DNA of 64,000 nucleotides from Trichomonas vaginalis G3 (Eukaryota > Parabasalia > Trichomonadida > Trichomonadidae), in NCBI RefSeq assembly GCF_026262505.1, contig NW_026529273.1, forward strand, positions 124,001 to 188,000, given 5' to 3'. The translations under genes and the position numbers were made by a program. Shown one piece after another: positions 50,244 through 61,343 of this stretch (the first letter of the stretch is position 1; every line of letters starts with the position of its first letter). The notes beneath the pieces were generated by a model. It worked only from the letters and a program-made list of their open reading frames with translations. It was not told where the DNA came from and did no database searches.

Positions 50244-52556
50244 TTATAAAGCATCATTTACAGGTATTTCATCATCAGTAAATGAATCCTCATTATCGTT
50301 TGGTTCAACCTGTTTATATAATCCTTTCATTTCTTCTTTCAAAACATAACACCATGTTTGTTTACCATCTATTCTTCTCTGTTTCTTATCACATTTATCC
50401 TTAATGCTCATTTGAAAGTTTTTGTCTTTCATGTCTGATGGTTTGCAGAATAGAGCATTTTTACATGTCATACCTGCACACAATTCATCATAATGTGTAT
50501 TTATCCATACATCTAAAGGATTTGATGATAATTCTATTAAATCTTGTTTGGCTTCAGTCATTGGTATGATTCGTACATTAAATGATGAAAGGTCGTAATT
50601 GATAAAATATGTTAAAAGGTTATCATAAAATTCCTTTGTGCATGAATCCATCAAATTCTTGAAGTAATCAAATTGACCCTTGAATTTACCATTAACTCTT
50701 AAAACTACGTATCTTCTGTCTCCAACTTCAATTTTGACAGGGTAAACGTTGTTAGTTACGAAAATGAAGTTTGCAACATTCTGACCTGTTCTTCTGGGTT
50801 GATTCTTTTCATTAATTCTAATCTCATTATCCGTTATAATTGATTTCAAAGCGTTGAAGTTTGCGAGTCTATCTTCACCTACATTCTTGAGTTCATTAAG
50901 TACAAGAAACATTTTATTTTCAACAACTGAGTTGAAATTACCCGTTAGCTCACTTATTTCAGTAATGTTTTTACATGAATAACCAGCGAGAAGTTCAGAA
51001 ATAATGTCTGTGAATCTGTTTTTACCTGTTCCCTGAAGTCCTTTCAAAATAATTGCTGTTTCATTCTTGATTCCAGGATGTTGAATCATTGATGCAATCC
51101 AGCCGAGAAGGTATTTATACACTTCATCGTTATTATCACAAATGGCTTCTTTAATGAAATTCATAAACATCTCAATTTTTGAGTAATCAGGCTTTTCAAG
51201 AATGTTGTATTTATAACCATGAAACGTTGAGAAAACATCGGGGGAATCAGATTTAAAGCAAACACCCTTAACGGTTAATGAAGACAATTGATTTAGTAGT
51301 ACATCCCATGCTGTTATTGTTTTACCTTCTTCTTTAAATAATTTAATCATTTTGAGTGACTCTTTCATGTTTGATTGAAGAACAAATGATATTTGATTCA
51401 TTTTGTCGTGTATGTTGTAATCTTTCTGAATGAAATATTTATTTCCACAATCTACAAAACGGATTACACGTGATAAATCCTCAATTACTTCAGAACTGTT
51501 TTTATACTGATGATTTTCAGCCTTGCGTCTAATATCTGTTATCAAAAACGAGTCATCAAGTTTGATATCAAATGTTATTTTTGGCTTACGTAATAAAGGT
51601 AAAACATATTCATCATAATATTCCTTTTGATATAGTTTTAGAATCTTCACCAAAACAAATGGAGAAGTCATTAAATGTGCATATCTACTACGTGCTTTTT
51701 CAAAATTACTTTTTGCATTTTCAGTTAAATTGCAGAAGTTATAAACGTTATCGTATGCTTCATTAATTAAATGATTAGGTAACGAATTAATAGCTTGAAA
51801 CAGTGTGAATAATGTAACTTCTTTTTCTAAATTCATGTTTCCACCGTCATTATGTACTTCAAAATCACAGATGCCGTCAACTATGCTCTGGGCAAGTTTA
51901 TCGTCAATGTTTACATCTTTGTTTTCATTCATGATAGTCTTTATTTCTTCGTTCTTCTGTTCAACTCTTACCTTAATATTCAAATCATTTAATATATCAT
52001 TCACTGTTCTGGTTAATGTTGAATCGTAACTTCCACGAATGAATGAGTATGTATTGATTGGTTCTGTTGCATTCTTGCGAACTCTTGAATCAGCCATAAC
52101 TACTAAAGAACGCTTTGAATCATCCATAGAAGTCATTATATCAATATCGTAATCATTGCAGGAATAACATTTAATCATTCTGTTCGAAACTGAATAGAAG
52201 AAATTAGTGTTGCAATAAATGTGAAGACCCCCTGAAGCGGTTTTAACGATAACATCTTTATCCGAAAGTTTTGATAAAATATCTTTTCTAACTGTTTCTT
52301 TAAGTTCATCATTGTATGATTTATTGATATCAACATCTATAATCGTTAAATTTGATATTTTATTTACTAATAAAGCCACACCAGTTTTCCTTCCTCTTCC
52401 TCCATCATGTTTGAGGTAGTTATGTAAATCAATCTTGTTTTCACCAATTCTTTCGTTGAGGGTTTTAGTTTCTGCCACAACTAATTCCTCAGCTAATGAA
52501 TCAATAACTTTTTCATCAGAAACGATATAGTTGCTGTTGTTGTTTGTTGCTGTCAT
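50244..52556 (-). CDS. Primase-polymerase / SF3 (D5-like) helicase
   Basis: 770 codons, open. The N-terminal third has archaeo-eukaryotic primase (prim-pol) signs: GVALLVNKISNLTIIDVDI (acidic motif) and TASGGLHIYC (sGGxHxY). The C-terminal third is an SF3 helicase: Walker A ILKGLQGTGKNRF, Walker B KMFLVLNELKN, and motif C NFIFVTNN after the RINEKNQPR loop. It would prime and unwind DNA at a replication origin. Such proteins occur in large DNA viruses, virophages and plasmids. It is absent from copy A. TTTTTTTATTCCTATATAA before the ATG matches other element promoters. Confidence 0.9.
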   Translation of the reverse strand: MTATNNNSNYIVSDEKVIDSLAEELVVAETKTLNERIGENKIDLHNYLKHDGGRGRKTGVALLVNKISNLTIIDVDINKSYNDELKETVRKDILSKLSDKDVIVKTASGGLHIYCNTNFFYSVSNRMIKCYSCNDYDIDIMTSMDDSKRSLVVMADSRVRKNATEPINTYSFIRGSYDSTLTRTVNDILNDLNIKVRVEQKNEEIKTIMNENKDVNIDDKLAQSIVDGICDFEVHNDGGNMNLEKEVTLFTLFQAINSLPNHLINEAYDNVYNFCNLTENAKSNFEKARSRYAHLMTSPFVLVKILKLYQKEYYDEYVLPLLRKPKITFDIKLDDSFLITDIRRKAENHQYKNSSEVIEDLSRVIRFVDCGNKYFIQKDYNIHDKMNQISFVLQSNMKESLKMIKLFKEEGKTITAWDVLLNQLSSLTVKGVCFKSDSPDVFSTFHGYKYNILEKPDYSKIEMFMNFIKEAICDNNDEVYKYLLGWIASMIQHPGIKNETAIILKGLQGTGKNRFTDIISELLAGYSCKNITEISELTGNFNSVVENKMFLVLNELKNVGEDRLANFNALKSIITDNEIRINEKNQPRRTGQNVANFIFVTNNVYPVKIEVGDRRYVVLRVNGKFKGQFDYFKNLMDSCTKEFYDNLLTYFINYDLSSFNVRIIPMTEAKQDLIELSSNPLDVWINTHYDELCAGMTCKNALFCKPSDMKDKNFQMSIKDKCDKKQRRIDGKQTWCYVLKEEMKGLYKQVEPNDNEDSFTDDEIPVNDAL

Positions 52557-52629
52557 TTATATAGGAATAAAAAAATAAAAACAATTTTAAAACTAACTTT
52601 ATTTTTGGACTGCATCATATTTCCAGGAC

Positions 52630-52744
52630 TGTTGTCTAAATGTCATGTTGTCTCATTTTTTCATAGAAGTTAAATAACCGAGTGACACTGAGTGACATAG
52701 TGACACCTTCAGTTCTTCAAAAATAATTAATTATTGAATAACTG
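52630..52744. repeat. Inverted partner of the 126-bp repeats, right of the primase-helicase gene
   Basis: The reverse complement aligns with 49889-50014 over about 115 bp at roughly 85-90% identity by eye. Contains AGTGACACTGAGTGACATAG, i.e. three spaced AGTGACA words. Confidence 0.85.
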
Positions 52745-52787
52745 GGAAATAAATTTACGTCAAATATGCAATTTATAAAATCTTATG

Positions 52788-52869
52788 TCGACAGGCTACG
52801 TAGCACAGTGGTCTAAGGTGGTGTTATGGAGGGGTCAGGGTCTGTGGTTCGAACCGCGACGGCGCCGTA
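52788..52869 (+). other. tRNA-like sequence in Polinton B
   Basis: TAGCACAGTGGTCTAAGG (52801-52818) matches an A box and GGTTCGAACC (52846-52855) a slightly short B box. GGCTACG (52794) and CGGCGCC (52860) pair at five of seven positions as a degenerate acceptor stem. The anticodon arm is not convincing. It is more likely a tRNA relic or tRNA-derived promoter than a working tRNA. Confidence 0.45.
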
Positions 52870-53115
52870 TTTTCTTATTTTCTTTGTTTGTCTTGTTTGT
52901 CGTGAATAAAAAGTGTCATAAAAGTGCTCTATCTTCCACGGGAATAAATAAAAAATTTACTTTATTTCTTCTTTATTTCTTCTTTATTTCTTTGTTCCCG
53001 TAAGAAGGGTTTTGCTGTTTTTTCTCAGCCGAAATCAATGATTTTTTCATTTTTGGAATCCTTAGCGAATGAGGAATAAAAATTTAAATTATGCCGTTCA
53101 CTCTTTTGGATCTCA

Positions 53116-53171
53116 GGACTTTCAGTCCGTTCTAAAGTTTGTTTCACAAACATTGAGCGTTCATTGAACGC
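53116..53171. repeat. Three triloop hairpins at the 3' end of the copy B fiber gene
   Basis: GGACT-TTC-AGTCC (53116-53128), GTTTGT-TTC-ACAAAC (53137-53151) and GCGTTC-ATT-GAACGC (53157-53171); the last overlaps the fiber stop codon. Confidence 0.9.
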
Positions 53172-55313
53172 GAAACCATGCAAATACAGTCATAAATGGT
53201 GGCATATAATCTTCACCCAAGCCTGTTGGATTTGTTGTGAAAGTATGGACATGATTTCCTCCTAGTTCAGTTGGTCGAAAAGTCTTTTTTGCCGAATGGT
53301 TATAATCTGGAGATAAAACGTCATTGCCAGCATAATATTCTGAGTTGTATAATGGATGGTCTCTTAATGAGTGACTATGGTCGCCAGAAAAGTTTGTAGT
53401 TCCTGTATGAGTGTGCGGTGGAAGGTTTGCTTCAGTAATTTTCTTTGAACCACCTGTTTCCTTTGAACTGTTAGCACAATAGAGGAATTTATCTACAATC
53501 TGCTTCCACGTACCGAAACCCAGAACTGTTGCTGGATTTGTTGAGTTCATTGACGTATAAATAGAACCAATGGGGAAAATCATCTCAAGAATTGTATTTA
53601 ATCCATTATGAATATTGAATTTATTATATAATATTGAATTTTGGTGAGTATTTAAAACTGGTCTTGTTATCAATATTAACGTATTATTTTTTGAAAATTG
53701 CTTTCTAACATCTTGAAATTTTGTGATTTCAGACCAGTTTCTTCCATCACTACTGATATTTACTAAATCACCACATCCTAAAGCAATGAAATACCCATCA
53801 ATATAAAATAAATTTGTAAATCTATAATTTTGAGTAAATTTTGGAGTGAATGAATAAACCAATTCCCAATTTGATAAATCCTGTGATAAATAAATATGTC
53901 TGTTATAACTTACAGGATATGAATAGACCATTTCACCTGAAACGAGAACATAAACATTTGATCCATAACATAAAGCTTCAATGTCTCCATCAGCTTGAAA
54001 AATTTGTTCAAATTGACCTTGTGGTATTGAAGATGATCTATAAATTTTATCATTTTGTAGGATAAAATACATGTTGTTAATGTAATACCACTTACTTGTA
54101 TAATCAATTTCCAAATCTGATGACATCATACTAAACATATAATAATTTATCCCATCCTCACTAATGAAAATTTGATTGACTTCATAAATTAGTACCCATT
54201 TATTATTAACGCATCTAATAGGATTATTTGAATATTTAAATTTAGCATCTTGATTTAAATTACATTTGAACCATTGGATACAATCGAATGAATAACAAGG
54301 GTAAAAATCATCTCCAACCGTTATCATTCCCATAAATTTACCGTTATTATATTCAACATATAAAATTCTTGGATTAATGATTGGCTTTCGTGTATCAGGA
54401 TTCAAAACAGATGGAGTAAATGATTCATAGTTTTTAAAATCATTTGTTTTAAAATAATAAAGCACTCCAACTGTATAAAATAAATACATGGTCACTCCAT
54501 CGAAACATATCCATTCAAAAGAATCTATATCAAAGGTTTTATCTGATGATTTCATAAAATTTAAAAATGGTGGAGTAAAATAGACCTCTGATTGTTTTAT
54601 TTCTTCATTAACAAATGATATATTAGCTTTCTTCATTAACTCACTATCCACATATTCCTTATCTGCTTTCTTATTTAACTCATCGTTAACATAAGTTTTA
54701 TCCGCTTTAAGGTCTAAACATCCTGAAACCCATCCTGTATCAGCTTTAGTTTTAAGAATCTTCGATGTCCGTTCATGATACCATTCAACCCTTTCTATAA
54801 TTTCATTATCTTTTTCATTAACATATTCCTTATCTGCCTTCTTCATTAATTCAATAGCCATAAGTCCCTTATCTACCTTCTCCTCTAACTCACTATCCAC
54901 ATATTCCTTATCTGCTTTCTTCATTAACTCACTGTTGACATATTCCTTATCTGCTTTCTTCATTATGTCATTTAGGAAACCTTTTATGAATTCCTCATTT
55001 AAATTAAATCTTCCAATCTTCAAAACTTTAGGAAATGCATTTAATGCGTAATATCTTTGTTCTTCTGGTGGAATTGATGTTATATCATCCGTTATTCCTT
55101 TAATTTTTGAATTCATAAATAAAATTTCTTTATATTTGATATCACTGCACCACCTTTGCAAACGAATTCGAAATGGTCATTTTTCAATACTATCTCCAAA
55201 TCTCCATATTTCAACCTTTGCGTTTGTTCTGCCGTCTTTGAATTATATGCATATATGGCGTATGTAATGGTCTGTGCCTTAAGTTGCTGTGGTTGCTGTT
55301 GTTGTTTAATCAT
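53161..55313 (-). pseudogene. Phage-like fiber protein with Asp-box head and tail-collar end, copy B, broken about once
   Basis: The N-terminal region and KKADKEYV repeats match copy A, with fewer repeats. The head is different: about 330 residues with four Asp-box-like turns (SFDCIQWF, SEDGINYYMF, SQDLSNWELV, SSDGRNWSEI), suggesting a sialidase-type beta-propeller. Then comes a phage tail-collar domain, PIGSIYTSMNSTNPATVLGF, LPPHTHTG and GGNHVHTF, ending PPFMTVFAWFRV. Probably a receptor-binding fiber of a virion (inference). Confidence 0.8.
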
Positions 55314-55337
55314 TTATTATGATTTAAAAATAAATAT

Positions 55338-56047
55338 TTAATCCGTTATCTCATCAGCTATTTTTTCTATTTGAAATTGCCATAATATTTCATTCATGAA
55401 TTCTAAATCACAATCAAATAGGTCAGTTATTCTAAATTTAATATTTGATAAATCTTTTGAATGAAGAATAAATGAATTCCCGGAAATTGAAACGGATATG
55501 ATAAAGAAAATGTGTTTAAGTTGATGGATAAAATGTTTTGTATTGATGGGTAAGAGTTAGGGTCTAATGTTTGATGTGAAAAATCTCATTGGGGTATTAA
55601 CTTTATCACATTTGATTAAAATGAAATTGGAACCAGTGTCAGAATACAAAACATCCCCAACATCTTTTTTCAAAATTTAATATCCCCAACAATGAACGAA
55701 GATGAGGAGTACAAAATTTAATTTTCAGCGGAAATTTAAAAGGTTATTTATTTCATCAAGTTCAAAAAGTTTATCGGGTTTTGATTTAAAATTTTCTTCA
55801 TACCATATGATAAATGATTCATTTAAATAACTTAAAATCATGTTAATATCCCATTTCGCTATCACATTATTTATATACATATCATACGTTTTTTCATGGT
55901 CATCTTTAATAAATGATATATAATCTGAAGGGTCTAAAAGAATGGGATTAAATTTACCACTCACAGAAACGAGAGTAACATTAAAATTCCGCTAACTGTT
56001 AAATTTAATTCACAGTTATTATTCGAAATAATATTGATAATTGACAT
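55338..56047 (-). pseudogene. Homologue of the 245-residue Polinton protein, copy B, broken
   Basis: Matches 33940-34677 of copy A along its length; broken in several places. Lacks double-hairpin unit 2. Confidence 0.8.
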
Positions 56048-56066
56048 TTTTATTACGATTAAAAAT

Positions 56067-56548
56067 ATGGTAAAGCGTTATTTTCCAGTGATAAATAAAA
56101 CTAGAATAAGATTACCGCAAGAATTCATAAATTCAACGAATAAGAAATTCATTCATGTTATAAATTTTAGTGTTTTTCAGAAAATATGAGTCAATGTCAT
56201 ATTCATCATCGGGTTATATTTCACTTCATTCAAATTTAGTTCAATCAAACCCATATAATGGACCATTTCATAAGATTTTCAGATGGTATTAAAAATGTAA
56301 TTGATAGATTAAAATATGAACAGATTGACAATATCGAATTTTTGGGAATTTGGTTTAAATATCCCGATGGAAAAAAGATTGAAGTTAAAGATAAAGCTGA
56401 TACTATAACAAAAACAATTACAATGACCGATCCGGATAGTGGGGAACAAAAAGAAATAAAACAAACGATAGAAACTGGTGAAAGGTCAATTATTATCGAT
56501 TATGATTCAAAGGATTATTATTCAATAATGTTAATGCTTGAATATTAA
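56067..56548 (+). pseudogene. Homologue of the 159-residue Polinton protein, copy B, broken
   Basis: Matches 34699-35178 of copy A; broken in about two places. Keeps the TTAA stop overlap with the convergent gene. Confidence 0.8.
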
Positions 56549-57222
56549 ATAGCCTTAACAAAGAATTTTTCAAGTGATATTTTATATTCATCAACTATTT
56601 TATTATAAATATCATTATAAGTTAAATGAAGTTCAGTTGTTGTTCCGTTCTTTGATATCTTAATTGTGCTAATATCCTTTATAGGATTTATTTTTGCAAC
56701 TGTTCCGCAGCATGAAACCTCATCATCTATGAAAAATTGAATCTTAACGTCTGAATCCTGAACATCACAAAGAATGGCGATAATGTGAATTAATGATTCA
56801 TAAGGTAAAATAAATTAAACCGGATTGGTCAATTAAATTTATTATTGAATCATAATTATTAATTATTATATCACGGTAAATTTTCATTAATTCAGAATTA
56901 ATGTCTATTTTATATGGCGCATTCGACTGTAATCGTAGATTCCTGGGTTCTCGATGTTTGATGAAAGAGGTGGGGGTATGTTGGATATGTGGGGATTTCA
57001 ACAGGTTCTTTACCGGGTTCAGATAAAATGATTGGTCTCATTCCTCATTCTTTGGTAAGTCACGAGTTAATAAATTTGGTTGAGTTGCTGACTTTGTTAA
57101 TTCAGGGCTAACATTAACTTTAACATTTTGAATAATTCGTGATTTATCATCATTTACGTTATAACCAACCGTAATCTCTGCTTTTGCGTTGTGTTCTTTT
57201 GACTTGTGAAACGTCTTCTCAT
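56545..57222 (-). pseudogene. Homologue of the 233-residue Polinton protein, copy B, broken
   Basis: Matches 35175-35876 of copy A; broken in a few places. Confidence 0.8.
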
Positions 57223-57258
57223 TTATAATTGAATAAAAAAGAAAAAAATTATAAAGTT

Positions 57259-58202
57259 TTATTTAGTTGTTACGGTAATATCCCAAGGTTCATCATTGTT
57301 TGCTTATACTTTCTTTGTAACTGCACCAATTATGTTATTGATATTGCTTTGAGTTTCTTCCAGTCTTATTTTATCATTTACAATATCTTTAATCATTTCA
57401 TTACATGCATTCTTAAAACCATCTGATTTTTCTAATTTACGTCTATCACTTTCTTTAATTAAATCAAAGTTATAACCTGTTGAGAATAAAGTGGTTTCTT
57501 TATCAATTCCTTGAACGCTTCTGAAAGTGAAGATGAAGAAATTCTTGCCACTTGAATTGGTTTAAATTCTGCTTTCATTGCTTCTTTCTGTTCATTGAAC
57601 ACTGGATCGAATAAAGCAACTTTAAAGAATTTCTTAGCTGGAATTTCAGGTCTCAAATTTGCATATTGACCATCAAACTGATTAACATATCGTGGTAATC
57701 CATCCGGTCCCTCTTCAATAGCATTTAATTCTTCATTGAAATAAGAATATGGATTATGACGGTATGAATTAATTGGACCATTTTCACCTTCTCCAATGTA
57801 TTGTTTAACAGCTTTTCCATTTTCATCAAATTGCATAGGATAACATTCATTATATGCTTTACGTTTAGGATAATCAGTTATAGTTAATTTATACCCATTT
57901 ATGACTTTAATATTACCATGACCATCAGTAACGAAAACTTCATTTATACCATCAGGTTTTCCATTTGGTCCTGTAATGTCTGCTTCATGTGCTTCCCAAT
58001 TTGGTCCATGACGTTTGGCATATGCTTGAGCTTCTGGTAATGTTAAAACGTTTCACATTTGTTTAACATCTTTTTGAAGACCAGCAACAATATGAACTAA
58101 TTCTTTCATTCCGTCTGGAACTTTCATAGTTCTATTATATGCACCCTTTTTGTTTGTTCCTTGTTTTAATGGAACCTGTAGAAGATTTGCTATTTCTGTC
58201 AT
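57259..58202 (-). pseudogene. Homologue of the 299-residue virion-type protein, copy B, broken
   Basis: The N-terminal two thirds match 35909-36808 of copy A. The last third has diverged strongly, as if replaced by a related variant. Broken in about two places. Confidence 0.75.
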
Positions 58203-58242
58203 GTTTAATTATAAATAAAAAATAAAAATTAATTATAAAAAG

Positions 58243-59070
58243 TTAATCAAATTTAACACCTCCTTTATTTAAATCAACTATTATTTTTCCATGTTCACCT
58301 AATTGCTGATATTGTGTGTAAAGTTCATTAATGCTCATTGGTAAATTCACTTGATAAAGCATAACGTTCAACTGTTGACGACTAAACCCACTGAAAATGA
58401 AAAGGGTGGACAGGTTTGATTTAATGTTTGTGCTTAATGCTTTGAAGTATTGAACAGCCATGAAGAATGAACACTGAATGTGTCGACATTGAGTTAATAA
58501 CTGATTAAAATATGATTTCTCATTTGTTATTAGTTTTGATTTCACTGCATCATCTAGAAAAATGAGTGAATGCAAAAATTCTCTATCAAAATTTGAAATA
58601 GAAAGTGTTTCAAATAATTCATCCCGTTGTTTATTAATAATTTTATCCTCTAATCCTTGCTTCTTGATTGGATTATATAATTCTTTATACATTAAAAAGT
58701 TTTTTAAATAATCTTCTGCTTCTTCTTGTGATAAATAAATAATTGGAATTTTGATTAAATGCTTTAAAGATTCAAATGTATCATCTGAAGGTGAACCTGA
58801 ACGGTTGATATAAATTAACACATGTGAATGGGGGGAAGTGTTAGCAATAATGATAATTTGTTTTAATATCGTTAATGTTTTACCTTTATTTTGTTTACCA
58901 ATTGCTGCAGTGATTGAATTTAAGTAACATTCAGAATATGGAATTTTCATTAATTTTTCCTTAGATAGAGCATTTCTATTATCACTCAATGCTTCATTAA
59001 TCATATCATCTACGTATGTATTATATACTCCCGCTAATTCTTCATAAGGGGTGAATGAATTTAAATCCAT
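58243..59070 (-). CDS. FtsK/HerA-type packaging ATPase, copy B, looks whole
   Basis: 275 codons, open. P-loop AAIGKQNKGKTLTILK at about residue 57 and Walker B-type FLHSLIFLDDA at about 164. SGFSRQQLNVMLYQVNLPMS lies near the end. It is the motor that loads DNA into the capsid in capsid-bearing elements. It lies next to the capsid gene on the same strand. Confidence 0.85.
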   Translation of the reverse strand: MDLNSFTPYEELAGVYNTYVDDMINEALSDNRNALSKEKLMKIPYSECYLNSITAAIGKQNKGKTLTILKQIIIIANTSPHSHVLIYINRSGSPSDDTFESLKHLIKIPIIYLSQEEAEDYLKNFLMYKELYNPIKKQGLEDKIINKQRDELFETLSISNFDREFLHSLIFLDDAVKSKLITNEKSYFNQLLTQCRHIQCSFFMAVQYFKALSTNIKSNLSTLFIFSGFSRQQLNVMLYQVNLPMSINELYTQYQQLGEHGKIIVDLNKGGVKFD

Positions 59071-59111
59071 TTAATCAAAAATAAATTTATAATTTTATAC
59101 ATTTCTATTCA

Positions 59112-60731
59112 TCAATATTTCATCATATGAACTTCTATACTGTGGTGGTGTACCTGTTGGATGATATTCAAACCTTCGTCCGGTGTCCATGTCCAATATG
59201 TAGTCCTAGTAAACCAAACCTGAGGAGGATTTGTCACCTTTGAACAGTAAGTGTCATTTACACCCTGGATGATTGGATAAGCTTTCACTTGTACTGTAAC
59301 TTGTGAGTTGAAAGTTTCTAATCCATCAAAGAATATACCCGCTCCATCACGTTGAACTGGAATAGTGCATAAGAATGAAGTTTGGTCTTTCCATGTTCTA
59401 GCTAATGGCGTGCCATCATCATCATTCAGTGGTCTAGTTAATGAGTCCTCGTATTCTTCTGTGCATTCATTCACTCCATCTAAATCAGAAGCTTGAAGCA
59501 TACGTGTAAAGAATATGTCACCCACTGTGGTCATCGCTTGATCGGGAAGTTTCTGGAATCTATAGTGACCTGAAGACCTCGAAGCATTGGATTTTCTAAA
59601 ACTGTTCTTTGCATTGCATTCTTCGGAAATGTTAACACAACATCTGTAACATTATGAAGAGCGTATGAGAAATCTGAGCTGATACCTTCAGGAGTGATGC
59701 ATCCTCCATTTAGTGAACGAACGTCAATATGTTGAGCTGGAATCATGAATGGATCTTCCTTACTGAATAAACGTGGTATTGCTTTAACTGATTCTTCAAT
59801 TAAACCATATCCTGGTGTAATACATTTATCCTCTAAAACTTCCATCTTTGTGCATGAAATAATAACGTTATCAACTGTTGCGTCAGCAGATGTAGCGGCT
59901 AAGCTTGTAATTAATTTGGCAGGAAGTCCGATTTGTTGAATTGCGATCATATTTATAAACATGATTCATAATCTTTTCATAATTTTCATCAGTTATCTTT
60001 TCATAAACGTAATTTTGTAAATCAGCAACTCTTAACGGGTCAACCTGACAAAATACTAAAGTATCCCTGAAAACATAATATTTAAGAATGATTTCACCAA
60101 ATGATTTAGGATAATCATCGAACGCCTGAAATGCTAACAAATCATTTACCGGAATAATCATATCAAAAGTGATATCAACTTCTTCATTTGCTTTAGTGAA
60201 AACTTCTGAAGGGTCAATATATTTACCACATACTGAGTTATCATATTTTTGAACATTATTATATAACGAATGAACAAACTTTTTAACTTTCCTTTCTGAT
60301 TTTGGTTTATATGTTGCAAATGCGAAAGATTCACGGGCACAATCCATCTGAAGATAACCGGCATCACCTCTTTCGGTTTCTACTTCTAATTGTTTAAAGC
60401 TTTGATTTGATGATTTGTAACCAACGAATAAACGCATGCATTTAAAAGCGGCATCACATGTGAAAGCTTTATTTGAAACTAGAGTTGCTTTAACTTTGCG
60501 TTTAATATATGTGTCACCTAATTGGTTCACATCATGAGCCGGATTTGTAATTCTTAAATGAGTTTGTTTATCATCAAAATATGGAGCATCAGAGTCATAG
60601 CATGAACTTTCAAGTTCTCTATAATATCTTCTTCCATCATTCTTTGCGAATATTTCATTTATCTTTTCGAATGAATGAAACACATTTCCATTAATCGGTT
60701 TAGTGTTTGGCACTAAATAGTTAGTCGTCAT
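59112..60731 (-). pseudogene. Major capsid protein (double jelly-roll type), copy B, broken
   Basis: Matches 37699-39337 of copy A nearly residue for residue in the open parts. Broken in about three places. Confidence 0.75.
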
Positions 60732-60800
60732 TTATTAATAAATAAAAAATCAAAATTAAAAGATGAAAATGAATTTTTAATTTTAATGAAATAATCAACT

Positions 60801-61016
60801 ATGGCTGCAGGATTCTTTAAGAAACTGTGGGATAAAGTAAAAAGAGGAGCGCATAAAGTTTGGGAAACAATGAAGAAAGGAGCAAATTGGATATTTAAGA
60901 ATAAAGAAGCAATTAGTGACGTTGCTGAATCAATAACGCCAAAAGCTGCCCCAATAAGAGAAATTTTAAATAAAGGAGAAAAAGTTTATCAAAGACTTCA
61001 ACCGATACTAAGATAA
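60801..61016 (+). CDS. Small basic amphipathic protein (MAAGFFKKLW...)
   Basis: 71 codons. Starts MAAGFFKKLWDKVKRGAHKV, an amphipathic cationic helix with aromatic residues, followed by a second helix. It shares its first eleven residues with the convergent gene to its right. Short membrane-active peptides of this type are encoded near capsid genes in capsid-bearing elements, where a membrane-penetration role is suspected; that role is inference here. Confidence 0.7.
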   Translation: MAAGFFKKLWDKVKRGAHKVWETMKKGANWIFKNKEAISDVAESITPKAAPIREILNKGEKVYQRLQPILR

Positions 61017-61040
61017 AAATAATATTTATTTATTTTTCCA

Positions 61041-61277
61041 CTAACCACCTCCTATTTTATTAAGTATTCCTTCAGCTATTCCACCAATTGCGTTACCTGC
61101 TTGTGCTCCCATCGCCGGATTACCTGCTTTAGTACCTAATACTCCACCTATGATAGTTCCTGCCGTTTTCGCTACTGGTGCCAAAAAGTTTGCAACAGGT
61201 TTAATAATCTTTTGATGAACCCAACCTGCAGCTTTCTTAATTCCATCCCATAATTTTTTAAAGAATCCTGCCGCCAT
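61041..61277 (-). CDS. Small glycine-zipper protein (MAAGFFKKLW...)
   Basis: 78 codons. MAAGFFKKLWDGIKKAAGWV is followed by a small-residue hydrophobic helix with a glycine-zipper pattern (GTIIGGVLGTKAGNPAMGAQ, AGNAIGGIAEG), as in membrane-inserting or pore-type peptides. Convergent with its paralogue, 24 bp between stops. Confidence 0.7.
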   Translation of the reverse strand: MAAGFFKKLWDGIKKAAGWVHQKIIKPVANFLAPVAKTAGTIIGGVLGTKAGNPAMGAQAGNAIGGIAEGILNKIGGG

Positions 61278-61343
61278 TTCTGATTTAATATTAATTAAAA
61301 AATATATTTCATCACTTATATTCTAATTTTTATTTAATGATAA

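Noticed and set aside
52788-52869. Functional tRNA gene
   Set aside because: The T-loop is one base short for a normal B box, the acceptor stem has mismatches and no proper anticodon arm can be drawn.
53161-55313. Bacterial or phage contamination suggested by the tail-collar domain
   Set aside because: The gene lies inside a Polinton with its own TIRs and target duplication, shares its N-terminus with copy A, and has the same AT-rich codon use.
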